From Metarhizobium sp964253915 (GTDB lineage: Bacteria; Pseudomonadota; Alphaproteobacteria; Rhizobiales; Rhizobiaceae), in NCBI RefSeq assembly GCF_964253915.1, contig NZ_CAXUSG020000003.1, forward strand, positions 1 to 64,000: a stretch of DNA of 64,000 nt, in the 5' to 3' direction. Made by a program: the position numbers and the translations under genes. This document shows positions 44,631 through 52,898 of the stretch, in pieces. Below the pieces are notes generated by a model that was not told where the DNA came from, made no database searches, and saw only the letters and a list, made by a program, of their open reading frames with translations. Numbering within the stretch: the first letter of the stretch is position 1; every line of letters begins with the position of its first letter.

Positions 44631-47285
44631 ATGACTACACCCCGCCAGGGATTGACGGGTGCCGTTCCAGAGCATTCCGCCCTTGCGCGCCGCGTCGGCA
44701 CCAAGCGCTTTCTTGCCCGCCTGGTGCTGCTTACGGAACGGGTTCTGCCGCTGACGATGCTGCCGCTCGGCATTCTGGCGCTGTTTCTCTCCTTTTCCTG
44801 GTTTGGCCTGTTCCGCTTCGTGCCGGACTGGCTGCGCTGGGTAATCCTCTTCGGTTTCGTCTTTTCGTTCCTCACCGCGCTGCTGCCGCTTGCCCGCCTG
44901 CGCTGGCCGAAACCCGTCGAGGCCGACCGCCTGCTCGAAGAACGCAACAACCTGCCGCACCAGCCCGTTTCGGTGCAGGCCGACCGGCTCGCCTCGGAAT
45001 CGCCCTTCGCCCGCGCGCTGTGGCAGGAACACCAGACGCGCATGGCCGCCCGCATCGCCGATCTCGATGCCGGCCTGCCGCAGCCGGATATCGCCAGCCA
45101 TGACCGCTTTGCGCTGCGCATCGTTCCGGCGCTGCTGCTCGTCACCAGCTTCGCCTATTCGTTTTCCAACGGCTCCGGCACGCTCGAAGACGCCGTGACC
45201 CAGCACACGACACCCGCCATGCGGCCGGACATGCGCATCGACGCCTGGATCACACCGCCCTCCTATACCGGCCGCGCACCGCTCTACCTGACCGGCAACG
45301 ATGCGGCGGCGACAAAACTCGACGTGCCGCAATTCTCCGACCTGACCGTGCGCATCACCGGCGGCGACGGTACCGAGAAGGTGTTGTTCAAGGGCGAAAA
45401 CGCCGCCCCTGTCGAATTGACGCTGCAGGACGGCGACAAGAAGAAGACTGAGGAGCCTGCCGCCGACAAGGCAGCTGAGACCCCTGTCGATACCACCGCC
45501 GCCCGCAATCACCTGATGAAGCTTGCTGAAAGCGGCACGCTGGATGTCGGCGGTCGCAACTGGCAGTTCAACGTCATTCCCGACAAGGGGCCTGAGATCG
45601 CCTTCGACGGCATGCCGCGCCGCAGCATCAACGGCGCGCTGGAGATCGGCTTCAAGGCCAAGGACGATTACGGCATCCAGTCGGCCCATGCCGAAATCGA
45701 ACCCGTCGATCAACCCGATGCCGGTGCGCTGCCGCTCTATCCGCTGCCGGAATACAAACTCGATCTGCCGCGGCGCGATTCCCGCGAGATCAAGGGCCTG
45801 ACCAGCCGCAACCTGACGGAACATCCGCTTTCGGGCAAACGGGTGCGCGTCACGCTGGTCGCCACGGATGCCGCCGGCCAGACCGGCCGCAGCCCGCCGC
45901 ACGAGATGGTGCTGCCGTCGCGCAATTTCAGCCAGTTGCTGGCCGCCGCCGTCGCCGAGGAGCGGCAGATCTTTTCGCTCGACGTGCGCAAGCTGCCGGA
46001 AGCGATCGCGCTCAACGAAGCGCTGACGCTGCGCGCCGACGAGACGATCCCCAACCTGACGCATTACCTGCTGATCGAATCGGCCCGCACCCGCATGCAA
46101 TTGTCGCGCAACAGCGACATGCTGAAGGAAACCGCCGACTATCTCTGGGAAATCGCCCTCGGCATCGAGGACGGCAATCTGTCGCTTGCCGAACGCAAGC
46201 TGCGCGATGCGCAGCAGGCCCTGGCCGATGCGCTCGACCGCAATGCATCCGACGCCGAAATCAAGAAGCTGATGGATGAGCTGCGCAAGGCGATGGACGA
46301 ATACCTCTCCGCCATGGCCGACCAGATGCGCAACAACAATTCAGCCCAGAACCAGAACGAGACGCCGCGCAACGTGCTGCGCCAGCAGGATCTGCAGGCC
46401 ATGCTCGACCAGCTGGAAAATCTGGCACGCTCCGGCAATCGCGATGCTGCCAAGCAGATGCTCTCCGAGCTGCAGCGGATGATGAACAACCTGCAGGCCG
46501 GCCGCCGGCCGCAGCAGGGCCAGCAAGGCGAACAGAACAGCCAGATGCGCCAGCAGATCGACAAGCTGGGCGAAATCCTGCGCGACCAGCAGCGGCTGAT
46601 GGACGACACCTTCAAGCTCGACCAGGCCTTGCGCGACCGCATGCAGCGCGGCGATCCCGATAGTGAAGGCGAGGATGGCGAATTCCTCGACCAGATGCAG
46701 CCTGACGGCCAGCAGGGCGAACAGCAGCAACAGTCGCAACAGGGCGAGAACGGCCAGCAACAGGACCTCGACCGCATGACGGCCGAACAGTTGCGCGAGG
46801 CGCTGAAGCAATTGCGCGCACAGCAGGACGGCCTCGGCAAGAAGCTGGAAGAGCTGCAGAAGGGCCTCAAGGAACTCGGCATGCAGCCCGGCGAAGGATT
46901 TGGCGAGGCTGGCCGCGAAATGAAAGGCGCCGGCCAGGCGCTCGGCGAAAGCCAGGGCGAACGCGCCGTCCAGGGCCAGGGCAAGGCGCTGGAAGCGCTG
47001 CGCAAGGGCGCCCAGGACATGATGAACCAGATGATGCAGGCCCAGCAGGGTCAGGGCCAAGGCCAGGAACAGGGCAGCGCCGAAGGCGGCCAGAACGGCC
47101 GCGATCCGCTGGGACGTCCACGCCGCGCCGAAGGCCCGGATTTCGGCGACCAGGTCAAGGTGCCTGACGAGATCGACATCCAGCGGGCACGTGAAATCCT
47201 CGAATCGATCCGCCGCCGGCTGGGCGAAAACCCCGCCGCCGAATTCGAGCGCCGTTACCTGGAACGTTTGCTGGACATCCGCTGA
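44631..47285 (+). CDS. TIGR02302/DUF4175 family large membrane protein
   Basis: Protein of 884 residues. Two hydrophobic helices near the N-terminus (about 33-80) and a third near 170 anchor it; a long extracytoplasmic region follows, then a coiled-coil, glutamine-rich tail (about 590-830) with many QQGQ and GEQQQQ runs. Family members are confined to alphaproteobacteria and lack an assigned function. The ATG at 44631 is preceded by AGGAGACAGG; the TTG further upstream is not needed. It follows lysA after 159 bp. Confidence 0.9.
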   Translation: MTTPRQGLTGAVPEHSALARRVGTKRFLARLVLLTERVLPLTMLPLGILALFLSFSWFGLFRFVPDWLRWVILFGFVFSFLTALLPLARLRWPKPVEADRLLEERNNLPHQPVSVQADRLASESPFARALWQEHQTRMAARIADLDAGLPQPDIASHDRFALRIVPALLLVTSFAYSFSNGSGTLEDAVTQHTTPAMRPDMRIDAWITPPSYTGRAPLYLTGNDAAATKLDVPQFSDLTVRITGGDGTEKVLFKGENAAPVELTLQDGDKKKTEEPAADKAAETPVDTTAARNHLMKLAESGTLDVGGRNWQFNVIPDKGPEIAFDGMPRRSINGALEIGFKAKDDYGIQSAHAEIEPVDQPDAGALPLYPLPEYKLDLPRRDSREIKGLTSRNLTEHPLSGKRVRVTLVATDAAGQTGRSPPHEMVLPSRNFSQLLAAAVAEERQIFSLDVRKLPEAIALNEALTLRADETIPNLTHYLLIESARTRMQLSRNSDMLKETADYLWEIALGIEDGNLSLAERKLRDAQQALADALDRNASDAEIKKLMDELRKAMDEYLSAMADQMRNNNSAQNQNETPRNVLRQQDLQAMLDQLENLARSGNRDAAKQMLSELQRMMNNLQAGRRPQQGQQGEQNSQMRQQIDKLGEILRDQQRLMDDTFKLDQALRDRMQRGDPDSEGEDGEFLDQMQPDGQQGEQQQQSQQGENGQQQDLDRMTAEQLREALKQLRAQQDGLGKKLEELQKGLKELGMQPGEGFGEAGREMKGAGQALGESQGERAVQGQGKALEALRKGAQDMMNQMMQAQQGQGQGQEQGSAEGGQNGRDPLGRPRRAEGPDFGDQVKVPDEIDIQRAREILESIRRRLGENPAAEFERRYLERLLDIR

Positions 47286-47295
47286 CGCGGGTTAA

Positions 47296-47376
47296 TTCAG
47301 TTCCAGCAAAGGAGTGTGGAGCTATTTTGCTGGAATCGCGTAGAAGCAAAAAGAGAGCGTTTCGGAGAAGAGCGGT
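47296..47376. repeat. Degenerate RIME-like repeat, copy D (inverted)
   Basis: Read on the minus strand it follows copies A and B in order (CTCCGAAACG, GCTTCTACGC, GATTCCAGC, TTTGCTGGAA) but with many changes. It lies just after the DUF4175 stop and begins the accessory-looking region. Confidence 0.6.
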
Positions 47377-47442
47377 CGTCCTGCAGCCGTTGTGACCGCC
47401 GAGCGGACCGCACTGATAAGCCAAACACCCCGGATACGGCAC

Positions 47443-47865
47443 TTATGCCCATGCGACATAGGCAAAAGATGCCACAACCAGCAGGGCAAGAACGCTCATG
47501 ACTCCGATCAGGACGGTGGATCCCGGTCGCGGAGAAATGCCCACCGGCGCACCCCAACCGACAAAAGCCGCAATGGAAAGACCCAGCCAGGCGAGAAGAA
47601 AGGTGATGGCCGCCACAACCACATCCTTGCCCGCTGGTGATGGTAATATAGCGGCAAAAACAAAGACGCCGACGATGGCCCAGACCGTCATGCCGATTAT
47701 TCCTAACATGTAACGTCTTGCCGAAGCGGGCGCTGCGCGCCTGAGATTTCGCCAGAGCAGCACGGCGGGAAGGGAAAGCGCCGACAATGCCAGCAATCGG
47801 GACAGTTCCGGCAGATCCATCACCTGCGTCCGACGATACGGATTGCGCGAAACGGCGTCAAGCAC
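47443..47865 (-). CDS. Hypothetical four-helix membrane protein
   Basis: Protein of 140 residues with four hydrophobic segments (about 22-40, 52-72, 82-104, 115-138). No recognised family. The GTG at 47865 has AGGAG 4 nt upstream; an ATG at 47820 is an alternative that still keeps all helices. It has no close partner. Confidence 0.65.
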   Translation of the reverse strand: MLDAVSRNPYRRTQVMDLPELSRLLALSALSLPAVLLWRNLRRAAPASARRYMLGIIGMTVWAIVGVFVFAAILPSPAGKDVVVAAITFLLAWLGLSIAAFVGWGAPVGISPRPGSTVLIGVMSVLALLVVASFAYVAWA

Positions 47866-48005
47866 CCCGCTCCTGAAACCAGGTCCGAATCTTCTTTAGG
47901 CCAAAACCTCAACAACAGTATCTCCAACAAACACTTGAAATATAAATTTGTTCATATAGCATCAATTGTGAAATGTATAGCGAAACATTACAGGGAGAAA
48001 GATGC

Positions 48006-48410
48006 ATGTTCCGGTCATATTTATTTTCTGTATTGATTGTTTCTGCCGGACTTTATTCAACGGCACCGTTGGCTCAGGAAACCTACACCAACGAAGAGCT
48101 TGCAGCCTTCGCGCTCGAGCAAGGAAAGCCGGCTGTCGTCGCCAAGTTCCGCGGCAAGGATATTACCGTTTCAGGAACGTTCGATTCCTTTTCCGACACC
48201 GGCTACGGCAACACGGTCAGCATCTATCTCGAAGGCCAGAAGTTCAACAGCTGGAAAGCAGTCTGTACCTTTCCGCGCGACGACACGGCAGCCTATGACA
48301 AATTTGCGGCCTATACGAAGGGCTCGCCGGTTACCTTCACTGGACGGTTCCAGGAGGCCAACGATTCCTTCATGATCATCACTCTGCAACCCTGTCAGCC
48401 AGCCGGTTAA
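48006..48410 (+). CDS. Exported small protein, possible OB-fold (tRNA_anti-like)
   Basis: Protein of 134 residues with a signal peptide (about 1-23) and a mature part of beta-strands with the pattern GKDITVSGTFDSFSD..YLEG..KAVCTF..GSPVTFTGRF, which looks like the OB-fold stress or lipoprotein family but has no lipobox. Two cysteines could form a disulfide. GGGAG lies 8 nt before the ATG. Function unknown. Upstream DNA is AT-rich. Confidence 0.7.
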   Translation: MFRSYLFSVLIVSAGLYSTAPLAQETYTNEELAAFALEQGKPAVVAKFRGKDITVSGTFDSFSDTGYGNTVSIYLEGQKFNSWKAVCTFPRDDTAAYDKFAAYTKGSPVTFTGRFQEANDSFMIITLQPCQPAG

Positions 48411-48471
48411 CCGTAGGCTGGCCGCTTTCCTCCCCTGCCAGGAGCACGCGGCCAGCAGCACCCGCGAGGGA

Positions 48472-48861
48472 TCAGCCGTCGCGCCAGCAGCCGAGAGCCA
48501 CGTTTTTGGTGGAATTCAATAACAACGCTTCACCGGAACAACCGGCATCGTTCGTGCCGCAATAGGTACCAACCGCACCATAGATATCGAGAAGCGGACC
48601 GGAGGTTGGAGATACGCTGTTGCCTTGGATGTCCAAGCCACCGCTGCCGCTGGAGGAATCGCCGGATTTGAGTGTCCAGTTCGAGTCACTGACAGCCTGC
48701 ATATCGTAGTTGCTGCCGCTGATCGTCAGCAGTGCAATCGGAATGTTGCCGGATGCCTTGCATCTCCAGACCCCGTCCGGACTCGCATAGGCACAAACAG
48801 CAGAAACGGAAAGACTTGCAGCGCATATCAGGATACGAAACGAGGCATATATAGTCATCAT
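48472..48861 (-). CDS. Hypothetical secreted Cys-containing protein
   Basis: Protein of 129 residues with a signal peptide (about 1-26, ending AYAS). The mature part is small, Ser/Gly-rich, and has four cysteines (WRC, TYC, AGC, LGC) likely to form two disulfides. GGGAGG precedes the paired ATG start. No family recognised; the start DGVWRCK and end GCWRDG are the most distinctive parts. Confidence 0.65.
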   Translation of the reverse strand: MMTIYASFRILICAASLSVSAVCAYASPDGVWRCKASGNIPIALLTISGSNYDMQAVSDSNWTLKSGDSSSGSGGLDIQGNSVSPTSGPLLDIYGAVGTYCGTNDAGCSGEALLLNSTKNVALGCWRDG

Positions 48862-49041
48862 TCAATTCCTCCCATTGACTCCATGATCTCATCTCTCAAT
48901 TGAACGCGATTGTATTGGGTAAATTGAAGTATTCACATATTTTTAAGCACGACAACAATGCCTTTAATTTTTTTATTGCGAAATCCCGCCACTTTTCCAG
49001 AGACTTCACTCTGAAATATAGGTTTTTTCGCATCGGCCAGA

Positions 49042-50034
49042 TCAGTCTGGCGCCGAGAGTTCGCGCAGGACCGAGGCGAAAAAAGCGGCAGAAGCAGCGA
49101 TCTCGCCGCTGTCGAGCGTTGGCGGTAGAATGCGCACTTCGAAGGTGAATTTTTCAGGATCCATATCGACGATGTTCGTTATGTTGAAATCGCAAAACTT
49201 CGTGAGACCCGTCTTCGCCATACGGCGCCGCGCTTCCTCCCAGGGCAGTTCGTCGAACCCAGGGCTCTCGACAAGCGCGACCAGATCCTGTGACCATCCA
49301 CCAAGGCGGCGGCAACGGGGATTCGGCCGAAAGCGTTCCCGCAACGCCTGCCGTTCCCGGTGGAAAAATCGAACAAGCCGTCCCATTGCCGCAGTCGTTG
49401 CGAGCTTTGACGCATCGAAATGCATATGAACTGCCCCTTCGGCGGGCAATTCGAACCCGAGCCTGCCTGCGGGTCCGAGCAGTTTTTCAAGCGCCCGCAG
49501 GTGATCCGCGACCAACGGCCGGCTTATGATTTCGCAAGCCCTCTCCCGCTCGCCGGGCAATGGCGCAGCAATGGCGACCGGATCGCGACCCGAATCCAGC
49601 AATTTGTAAAACCCGTCCTCGTTTACCGCGATGCTGCCTCCGAACAGCGCCAGGGCAGGTTCGAGAACCGTATCGATCGGCGCTGCCGCGTCACAATGCC
49701 TGCCGAGCAGCCTCATCAGCCGCAGATCGTCACCGAGTATGCGGTACCACCCCGGCTTCGGCGCGCTGGTTCGATCGAGATCATCCTGAAGCGTCAGGTC
49801 GTCCACGAAACGCGCCAGCGGCCGGCCGTCATGGCCGAGAACCTCCCACCCGAGTGTCAATGTTTCGAACACCGGTTTGTTGGTGACGGCACTGATTTCC
49901 GCCTGCGGGTAAAACAATCGCCTTACATTTGCCCCCTCGCAGCGCGCGATTTCTTCAGCCAAGTCACGCCGGCTGGAATTCGGGGGAGCCAAAAGCTCGA
50001 TTTCGAATCCGACGGTCCAGTCGATCGTTTGCAT
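49042..50034 (-). CDS. Predicted amidoligase (GCS/glutamine-synthetase-fold) of unknown substrate
   Basis: Protein of 330 residues. The N-terminal GFEIELLAPP, the central AVHMHFDAS strand and the FEVRILPPTLDS block near the end fit the amidoligase family, predicted to join a carboxylate to an amine using ATP. There is no membrane segment. It lies 18 bp after the exported-protein gene on the same strand, so the two are probably one operon. Substrate and product are unknown; a peptide-modifying or glutathione-like role is inference. Confidence 0.75.
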   Translation of the reverse strand: MQTIDWTVGFEIELLAPPNSSRRDLAEEIARCEGANVRRLFYPQAEISAVTNKPVFETLTLGWEVLGHDGRPLARFVDDLTLQDDLDRTSAPKPGWYRILGDDLRLMRLLGRHCDAAAPIDTVLEPALALFGGSIAVNEDGFYKLLDSGRDPVAIAAPLPGERERACEIISRPLVADHLRALEKLLGPAGRLGFELPAEGAVHMHFDASKLATTAAMGRLVRFFHRERQALRERFRPNPRCRRLGGWSQDLVALVESPGFDELPWEEARRRMAKTGLTKFCDFNITNIVDMDPEKFTFEVRILPPTLDSGEIAASAAFFASVLRELSAPD

Positions 50035-50052
50035 CGACGGTCCCCGACAGAC

Positions 50053-50481
50053 TCAACCCTTGCCCTTCTGCTCGGTAATGGCGTCGTCGATGGACCCCTT
50101 GTCCCCTCCGAGAAGCTTTTCCGATATCATCTTCCGGCCTTCGCTCCTTCCGACATCCCAGTAAGCAGCAAAGAGTTCGATGTCGGCGGACGAATAGACA
50201 TCTTCGGCCGGGCAAATCACCAGATTGCCGCCATTTGCCGTGCGGCCCTCGGCGATGATGTCCTTCACCTGGTTTTCATAACCGTTGATGATTTTCTGGC
50301 CCGCCATTTTGGTCATCGCGGCGATATCATTGTCCTTCCAGCTGATCGCGATAAGTCGGGCGTCGCAAACGGTGTAACCCGCCTTGACGAAGGCATCTTC
50401 CTCCGCACCGGCAAGAGCGATCTGCGGCGCGACGGTTAACCCCGCTCCCACGAGACTGATGAAGGCTAGTTTTTTGTCCAT
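50053..50481 (-). CDS. Hypothetical exported protein upstream of the amidoligase
   Basis: Protein of 142 residues with a signal peptide (about 1-24, core LAFISLVGAGLTVAP, then ALA). The mature part is helical with two cysteines (TVCDAR, VICPAED). GGGAG is 6 nt before the ATG at 50481; the open frame upstream is unsupported. No family recognised. It is the first gene of a likely two-gene unit with the amidoligase. Confidence 0.68.
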   Translation of the reverse strand: MDKKLAFISLVGAGLTVAPQIALAGAEEDAFVKAGYTVCDARLIAISWKDNDIAAMTKMAGQKIINGYENQVKDIIAEGRTANGGNLVICPAEDVYSSADIELFAAYWDVGRSEGRKMISEKLLGGDKGSIDDAITEQKGKG

Positions 50482-50923
50482 GTCGAACTCCCAAACGATC
50501 CGATGAATGATGATTCCGGGCAACCGCGACAAGCATTGGCGAGCGCGGCCACGATTGAGCGAACCCGCTACACATTTTACCGACGCCGAAGCTATCCAAT
50601 TGCGTATTGTCAAGTGCATCCGCAATAGAAGAGCTTCGAGGATCTCCTGATGGAAAGGAACTCCGGATTATGAACGTATGCCGCCTTTAAAAAATTCGGA
50701 GCTCAGACGGAAATTGTAGGAATATGACTGCAACTTAAAATGTTGCAATTCTTGGAAAAGGTTCCATTTTTCAGGGAACATAATCACAAACAATAAGATA
50801 AATTTTATATTTCAATAATTTGATTTTCAAACGTCATAGTCACGAAAGTACTGCGCCTGCGGGAGCAGTCTCCCTGCTCCGGCATATGCGGACCCAAATG
50901 GCCGAAACCGGCGGCTCTACCCC
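50482..50923. other. Gene-less AT-rich interval
   Basis: No plausible gene on either strand. From about 50660 to 50830 the base composition drops sharply below that of the flanking genes. A small palindrome TGCAAC / GTTGCA lies at 50729-50747 and a second, TGGAA / TTCCA, shortly after. The exported-protein/amidoligase promoter is presumably in the left part. Confidence 0.6.
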
Positions 50924-51283
50924 TCAGGCCGCAAGCGCCATCGCCACGGCCTTGCGGATATCCGGCAGGGCAAACGGCTTCGAGACGACGTCGACGATCT
51001 TTTCCATCAGGTCGTCGGCGCGTTCCCGCTGCTCGGCATAACCGGTCATCAGCAGGATCTTCATGTTGGGATAGGCGGAAGCCGCCTTGTGGGCCAGTTC
51101 GATGCCGTCCATGACCGGCATGCGGATGTCGGAGAGAAGCAGGTCGAAAGCGCCGTCCTGCAGCTTCTCGAGCCCTTCGGCGCCGTCGGCGGCCTCATAG
51201 GTCTCGTGCCCGTCCAGCCGAAGGGCCCGGGCCACAAAACTGCGCAGGGAATCTTCGTCCTCGGTGATCAGGATTTTCGCCAT
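50924..51283 (-). CDS. cpdR: CpdR-like single-domain response regulator
   Basis: Receiver domain only, 119 residues. Acidic pocket EDED, phospho-acceptor Asp52 in LLSDIRMP, Thr in MTGYAEQ and Lys in SKPF are all intact. Stand-alone CpdR adaptors deliver substrates to ClpXP, including CtrA turnover factors, in a cell-cycle-dependent way. The ATG at 51283 starts the fold; the upstream frame is extra. A TTAACCAT CtrA half-site lies about 100 bp upstream. It follows hpt on the same strand. Confidence 0.85.
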   Translation of the reverse strand: MAKILITEDEDSLRSFVARALRLDGHETYEAADGAEGLEKLQDGAFDLLLSDIRMPVMDGIELAHKAASAYPNMKILLMTGYAEQRERADDLMEKIVDVVSKPFALPDIRKAVAMALAA

Positions 51284-51381
51284 GGGTTGCATCGCTCCGT
51301 CTGTTTTCTTGTCATGCCCCACGAGGGACATCACCAGAGTTTTCTTTGCGATCGGTAAACAGCCCCGGCAAGCGGAGCCCC

Positions 51382-51389
51382 ATGGTTAA
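51382..51389 (-). promoter_or_regulatory. CtrA half-site upstream of cpdR
   Basis: TTAACCAT on the minus strand, an exact match to the alphaproteobacterial CtrA half-site, between the hpt stop and the cpdR start. Confidence 0.45.
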
Positions 51390-51410
51390 CAACCGATGTC
51401 CGGCTTTCGT

Positions 51411-51953
51411 TCACGCGTCTCCGGTGACGACGCCGACAAACGGCAATTCGCGGAAGGCATAAGCGACATCCATACCGTAGCCGACGACGAAATAATCCGG
51501 GCATTCGAAGCCGACATAGTCCGCCTCCAGCTGCTCCTGGCGCTTGACGCGCTTGTCGAGCAGCACGGCGATGGTGACGTTGCGGGCGCCACGCTCGAAC
51601 AGCAGTTCCTTGGCGAAACGCAGCGTCCGGCCGGATTCGAGAATGTCGTCGATCAGGAGCACGTCACGGCCGTGCACATCGCTGTCGATGTCCTTGACGA
51701 TGCGCACGCCCTTGGACACGGTACCTGTGCCATAACTGGACAGCGTGATGAATTCGACCTCGGGCGCCAGACCCGTATCGTGCAGCGCCCGGATCAGGTC
51801 GGCGGCGAAAATGAACGACCCCTTGAGGATGGCGATGACCAGCAGGTCGCTCGTCGGACCGGCAGCGATCTGTGCCGCCATCGACAGGTTGCGTTCGGCG
51901 ATCTGCTCGGCTGTGAAGAGCGGTTCGATGATCTTTCCGCGGACAACAGGCAT
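51411..51953 (-). CDS. hpt: Hypoxanthine phosphoribosyltransferase
   Basis: Purine-salvage enzyme of 180 residues. PRPP motif VLLIDDILESGRTL near 98-111, and the C-terminal PDYFVVGYGMDVAYAFRELPFVG block. The ATG at 51953 begins the conserved region; the longer open frame crosses the upstream gene's end. Confidence 0.95.
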   Translation of the reverse strand: MPVVRGKIIEPLFTAEQIAERNLSMAAQIAAGPTSDLLVIAILKGSFIFAADLIRALHDTGLAPEVEFITLSSYGTGTVSKGVRIVKDIDSDVHGRDVLLIDDILESGRTLRFAKELLFERGARNVTIAVLLDKRVKRQEQLEADYVGFECPDYFVVGYGMDVAYAFRELPFVGVVTGDA

Positions 51954-51999
51954 ATGGTCTTTCGCTCCTGATAAAAAGGGGAAGACCGCGATAGCACGT

Positions 52000-52686
52000 T
52001 CAGGGGCGCGACACACCCGGTTCGGTGAAGGAAAGCCGGATGTCGGGAATTTTTCCACCGAGATGCGGCAGCCGGGCCGAAAAACCGCGACTATGGCCGC
52101 CATCGATCTCGCCCACCGGCGGCTCGATGATGGTGCTGGCGATCAGCCTGTCGCCGGAAACCAGGTCGGCGCGAATGCCGGGCACCGCCATCGTGCCCTC
52201 GGTGCGGTTCTCGACGATGCCGTTGACCAGCAGCACCCGCATGCCGTTGGCATCCTGTGGCGTCAGGCTGACATGGGTGATGTCGAGCGGCTTGACCGAG
52301 GCCGGACCGGGCGTGCTGGCGCCGGCAATGCCATAAAAGCCGCCGCTGACACCGAAAACGATGACGAACAACAGCGCGACGAGGCCGGTGAAGGCGCGTT
52401 CCGGCACCCGCCGCAGCAAACGCTCGCAACCGACGAGCAATCGCGCCAGCATCGCAAGCCGCGATGCTGGCGGGTTATGCGGCTGCAGCGCGCGGGACGG
52501 TTTGTTGTCGTTGTAGCGGAAGGATGAGGTGTTCCTCGGCCGCGGATCGCGAATGACGACGAATTCCGCATCGACGATATCCGTCTTGCGGTTCGTTGAG
52601 GCCTTGCGGGCGGAGGTCCCTTTTTCCGGCGGGATAAAATCGTATCGCGCCGCGTTTGAATGCTGCCGGGGCCGGAATGTCGCCAT
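52000..52686 (-). CDS. Hypothetical single-pass membrane protein
   Basis: Protein of 228 residues. A polar, basic cytoplasmic N-terminus (about 1-95), one membrane helix (about 98-120, with ALLFVIVFGVSGGF) and an extracytoplasmic beta-rich domain (about 130-225) with LVNGIVENRTEGTMAVPGIRADL, resembling the FxLYD-like/DUF3426 domain of other bacterial proteins. Divergent from ftsE. Function unknown. Confidence 0.75.
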   Translation of the reverse strand: MATFRPRQHSNAARYDFIPPEKGTSARKASTNRKTDIVDAEFVVIRDPRPRNTSSFRYNDNKPSRALQPHNPPASRLAMLARLLVGCERLLRRVPERAFTGLVALLFVIVFGVSGGFYGIAGASTPGPASVKPLDITHVSLTPQDANGMRVLLVNGIVENRTEGTMAVPGIRADLVSGDRLIASTIIEPPVGEIDGGHSRGFSARLPHLGGKIPDIRLSFTEPGVSRP

Positions 52687-52778
52687 GGTTTGCGTGCCTT
52701 CTACCCATGTGAGCCTTGCCGTTCCGACGCGCCGGCGAACCAGGCATTGAAACGAATCCTGCCTAGTCGTAAATTCAA

Positions 52779-52786
52779 ATGGTTAA
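52779..52786 (-). promoter_or_regulatory. CtrA half-site in the ftsE upstream region
   Basis: TTAACCAT on the minus strand. About 60 bp nearer ftsE there are two GTTAAC hexamers nine bases apart (52841-52859), close to but not at the N7 spacing of a full CtrA box. Confidence 0.4.
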
Positions 52787-52898
52787 TGCTTCGGAAACGC
52801 ATGCCGGGTTTGGGCGTTCTGGGAGGGATCTTTACCGGCTGTTAACCCTCTTCGTTAACATATTCCCCTGTTTCACCCTTTGAGGACTGGACTGCCCC

